This document shows, one piece after another, positions 60,460 to 64,000 of a stretch of 64,000 nucleotides of DNA. The notes under the pieces were generated by a model. That model was not told where the DNA came from. It saw only the letters and a list, made by a program, of their open reading frames with translations, and ran no database searches. Origin of the DNA: Onthophagus taurus (taxonomy: Eukaryota; Arthropoda; Insecta; Coleoptera; Scarabaeidae); the NCBI RefSeq assembly GCF_036711975.1, contig NC_091966.1, positions 36,153,501-36,217,500 on the forward strand, in the 5' to 3' direction. Position numbers and translations under genes: made by a program. The stretch's first letter is position 1; each line of letters starts with the position of its first letter.

Positions 60460-60569
60460 CTAGAAATAAATGTAAAGAGATAATGAAAATATTACAATCA
60501 AATTTACTCGCCAGATACAGGTTTAAATATTTACAGTAATGAAGTAATAAGTTTTATTTCATCTCTTTA

Positions 60570-60790
60570 GTTTTATCTCAATTAGTTCTTAACGTTATTA
60601 ACGAAGGAGAGGGAGACTGAGAAGATTAGCGAGTTGAAAGAGAAAAATTATGTATGGAGATACTTAAAGAGAATGAGGAAGGGAAGAGAGAAAGTCAGCA
60701 AAGATATACAAATGATGGAATGGAGAACCTATATTATGGGGTTGTTGGGAGGAGTGGAAGAGAGAAGAATGGGAGAGGGAAAATTTGACT
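60570..60790 (+). mobile_element. LINE fragment upstream of reverse transcriptase
   Basis: The plus-strand frame contains YVWRYLKRMRKGREKVSKD and EWRTYIMGLLGGVEERRMG. The WR.YL...R and W..YF..LL.G motifs sit between endonuclease and polymerase in several insect LINEs. Truncated on both sides. Confidence 0.65.
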
Positions 60791-61045
60791 TTTTGGCTAT
60801 AACTTAAAAAAGAAGAAGATGTTTGGTGTTTGCGGGATCGGATTAGTCTCGAAAAAAGAGACCGAGACATAGTGCCTACTTTTTTCGTATCTCTTAGCCT
60901 ATACTAACACCCATATTTGCCCACCTGTATAGATGCGACTAATTTGACGAATGCTGACATGTGGATTTTCTTCTAAAGCTACTAAAATATTTAGTTTCCT
61001 CTCTCCGTTAATTACAGGACGTCTTTTTCTTGGCACGCATTTTAA

Positions 61046-63362
61046 CCCTTTGTGCACCAAGAAGTCAAAAATTTTGAAATTTTGTGACAGAATTAAAACG
61101 CTATCAAATTACACTCAGTAGAGGCCTTTGGAATCAATTTTAGCAAAATATACAATCTCCCCATTCCGGGGGATTATGGTACTTGAGAGTACCATCAGAC
61201 ATTACAATATATTTTAGTGATGTTGCAGTAAACAAAAACTTTTATTGCCAATATAAAAATAATTAATTTTTTGCACGCAGTACATTTTGAGTGGGGTCTA
61301 CCTTTGGCAGAACAATTTTCACAACTTCCTCTTTCTTTTGAACTTGCGCTACGATATTTTCGTGGATGCAGTAAATTTGAATATTTATTTATCAGACCTG
61401 TAGCTAGCTACAGGACGACGAATATGTGATAGAATATTGAGAAAAAACATATCGAGCAAAAACTAACATTTTCGCATCTCTTATCAATTGTGTTAAAAAA
61501 GATGCTAATTCAAAAATTTCTGGAAGCCGTGTTTATTAAAATTAAGAAATGAAACTTATTTTAAATTGAAGCTTAATGCTTTCTCTTTAAAATGATGTAT
61601 AATAAGTGTTGGGTTGGATCGGAAAAATATTAAGAAAAAAAAGGTTTAAATAAAACTTGCATTTTCATATAACCTAAAAGTGTTGAAAAAGATGCTAATT
61701 AAAAAATTCCTGGAAGTCGTATTTATTGAAATTAAGGAATGAAACTTATTCTAAATTAAAGCTCAAAGCTTTCTCTTTAAAATGATGTATAATAATTGTT
61801 GGGTTGTATTGGAAAAATATTGAGAAAAAAAATGTTGAAACAAAACTTACATTTTCGAATAAGCTAAAAGTGTCAAAAAAGATGCTAGTTTAAAAATTCC
61901 TGGAACCCGTATTTATTGAAATTAAGGAATGAGACTTATTCTAACCTAAAGCTGAAAGCTTTCTCTTTAAAATGATGTATAATAATTGTTGGGTTGGATC
62001 GGAAAAATATTAAGAAAAAAAATGTTTAAACAAAACTTGCATTTTCGTATAACCTAAAAGTGTCAAAAAAGATGCTAATTTAAAAATTCCTGGAAGGTGT
62101 ATTTATTGAAATTAAGGAATGAAACTTATTCTAAATTAAAGCTCAAAGCTTTCTCTTTAAAATGATGTATAATAATTGTTGGGTTGGAATGGAAAAATAG
62201 TGAGAAAAGAAATGTTGAAACAAAACTTACATTTTCGTATAACCTAAAAGTGTCAAAAAAGATGCTAATTTGAAAATTCCTGGAAGCCGTGTTTATTGAA
62301 ATTAAGGAATGAGACTTATTCTAAATTAAAGCTCAAAGCTTTCTCTTTAAAATGATGTATAACAATTGTTGGGTTGGATCGGAAAAATATTAAGAAAAAA
62401 AATGTTTAAACAAAACTTGCATTTTCGTATAACCTAAAAGTGTCAAAAAAGATGGTAATTTGAAAATGCCTGGAAGTTGTGTTTATTGAAATTAAGGAAT
62501 GAGACTTATTTTAAATTAAAGCTCAAAGCTTTCTCTTTAAAATGATGTATAATAATTGTTGGGTTGGAATGGAAAAATAGTGAGAAAAGAAATGTTGAAA
62601 CAAAACTTACATTTTCGTATAACCTAAAAGTGTCAAAAAAGATGCTAATTTGAAAATTCCTGGAAGCCGTGTTTATTGAAATTAAGGAATGAGACTTATT
62701 CTAAATTAAAGCTCAAAGCTTTCTCTTTAAAATGATGTATAACAATTGTTGGGTTGGATCGGAAAAATATTAAGAAAAAAAATGTTTAAACAAAACTTGC
62801 ATTTTCGTATAACCTAAAAGTGTCAAAAAAGATGGTAATTTGAAAATGCCTGGAAGTTGTGTTTATTGAAATTAAGGAATGAGACTTATTTTAAATTAAA
62901 GCTCAAAGCTTTCTCTTTAAAATGATGTATAATAATTGTTGGGTTGGAATGGAAAAATAGTGAGAAAAGAAATGTTGAAACAAAACTTACATTTTCGTAT
63001 AACCTAAAAGTGTCAAAAAAGATGCTAATTTGAAAATTCCTGGAAGCCGTGTTTATTGAAATTAAGGAATGAGACTTATTCTAAATTAAAGCTCAAAGCT
63101 TTCTCTTTAAAATGATGTATAACAATTGTTGGGTTGGATCGGAAAAATATTAAGAAAAAAAATGTTTAAACAAAACTTGCATTTTCGTATAACCTAAAAG
63201 TGTCAAAAAAGATGGTAATTTGAAAATGCCTGGAAGTTGTGTTTATTGAAATTAAGGAATGAGACTTATTTTAAATTAAAGCTCAATGCTTTCTTTTTAA
63301 AATGATTTAAAATGAGTGTTTAAAACTACCGGTACTTTAAAGTACCGTCGGGACACAAAGGG
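61046..63362 (-). mobile_element. piggyBac-like element enclosing a satellite array
   Basis: Exact TTAA on both sides (61042-61045 and 63363-63366). Terminal inverted repeats are CCCTTTGTG (left) and CACAAAGGG (right). Inside the left end the minus strand (about 61390-61270) reads KERGSCENCSAKGRPHSKC and TACKK, the C-terminal cysteine-rich finger of piggyBac transposases. The rest of the transposase is gone and the interior is mostly tandem repeat. It sits in the presumed REV3L intron. Confidence 0.8.
61480..63290. repeat. Satellite array, ~189-bp unit with ~378-bp higher-order dimers
   Basis: AAAATGATGTATAATAATTG recurs at about 61590, 61780, 61970, 62160, 62349, 62538, 62727, 62916 and 63105. 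From about 62160 two monomer types alternate: one with GGAATGGAAAAATAGTGAG and AATTCCTGGAAG, the other with GGATCGGAAAAATATTAAG and AATGCCTGGAAG. Dimers are nearly identical to each other, so the recent amplification unit is the ~378-bp dimer. Confidence 0.9.
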
Positions 63363-63365
63363 TTA

Positions 63366-63454
63366 AAGCCGTGTGTCCACTACCAAGTTTTCTTGCGGAA
63401 GTCACTTCTGGAAGCAACTTAAGCAAGAAAACTTGGTAGTGGACACACGGCTTT
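63366..63454. mobile_element. Short hairpin element
   Basis: AAGCCGTGTGTCCACTACCA plus AGTTTTCTTGC is followed by its inverted copy GCAAGAAAACT plus TGGTAGTGGACACACGGCTT, leaving a ~27-bp loop. It directly abuts the right TTAA of the piggyBac-like element. Confidence 0.8.
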
Positions 63455-64000
63455 AGATTATTGGAATGTTGTTTATTAAATAAATCAAAGTAAAGTTACT
63501 ATAGAAACAAATATAACAATGGACAAAATCCCAGCCCTATTAGTATTATGGTCACTTAATTTTTTTATAAATATTATTTTTCAACTATCATTTTCAACTA
63601 CATGAAAAATACTCAGAATTTAACGTAGAATCCATAAATGCAACAAAAATGGGGGGTTCCTATTTAAGATTATGTTAACTTAGGCATGGTATCTCAATTT
63701 TGGAACACCCCATTTCAATTCTATCTAAAAAAAGGCGCGTTAAAAACTATAACATAGATGTTCAAGCCTTTTTTCCGGAAGAATATACCCCCATTTTTTA
63801 TCGAAGTGATTCCATACTGTATGTACACAGTGTATATGTATATATCACGAATTTTAAAATAAATTAATAATTATTTGAATCATTCACATTAATCTTCCAT
63901 TCCCCTGTATACTCCGTTTTGTGAGCAACTGTACAAGTTTGACGTTATCAATATAACTTTAACATGTTATTTACTTACTTATTAGATCGATTGTAAATAT
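63455..64000. other. Unassigned, probably REV3L intron
   Basis: No exon of REV3L or other feature was seen up to the window edge. Confidence 0.35.

Overview
This looks like insect nuclear DNA, most likely from a beetle or related holometabolous insect. It is A+T-rich, most introns are 45-110 bp with GT...AG borders, and the genes are recognisable animal housekeeping genes. The space between and inside genes is crowded with LINE, hAT, Tc1, P-like and piggyBac-like remnants and foldback elements. The lineage call is inference; the gene identities come from protein motifs read by eye.

Layout, left to right. 1-2.4 kb: satellite-like array of ~180-bp units. 2.4-3.7 kb (-): intact intronless NRF1/erect-wing family gene. 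4.7-5.4 kb (-): decayed P-element-like transposase. 7.0-8.1 kb (-): sorting nexin-16. 8.9-9.6 kb (+): TMEM223. 9.7-30.7 kb (-): complete WASHC5 (strumpellin), 11 coding exons, 1148 codons. Its 14.1-kb intron 7 holds a tandem 5S rRNA array (13 plus-strand genes plus an inverted one at the edge, and a dispersed copy at 23.8 kb) and a nest of transposons; intron 3 holds a decayed non-LTR element. 31.1-31.9 kb (-): omega-class glutathione S-transferase. 32.3-32.9 kb (-): small membrane-anchored SRPBCC-like protein. 35.8-59.2 kb (-): a very large gene that I assemble from 23 exons (2406 codons). It has about nine repeats of a two-zinc-finger module, a run of five tandemly duplicated exons, and a C-terminal nucleotidyltransferase/PAP-associated catalytic domain of the TUTase/poly(A) polymerase family. 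59.8-60.5 kb (-): the last two exons of REV3L (DNA polymerase zeta). The rest is probably a REV3L intron carrying a TTAA-flanked piggyBac-like element filled with a higher-order satellite array.

There is no operon logic here. SNX16 and WASHC5 both act in endosomal trafficking, but nothing in the sequence ties their expression together. SNX16 and TMEM223 are divergent and share an ~830-bp upstream region. Exon joins were tested by frame: WASHC5 (3447 nt), SNX16 (837), TMEM223 (636), GSTO (729), the SRPBCC-like gene (561) and the zinc-finger TUTase (7221) each add up to a whole number of codons with no internal stop.

Most worth following up: the modular zinc-finger nucleotidyltransferase with fresh tandem exon duplications, the intronic 5S array whose spacer contains an open frame ending at a consensus splice donor, two good hammerhead-ribozyme-like motifs, and the satellite array enclosed in a piggyBac-like element.
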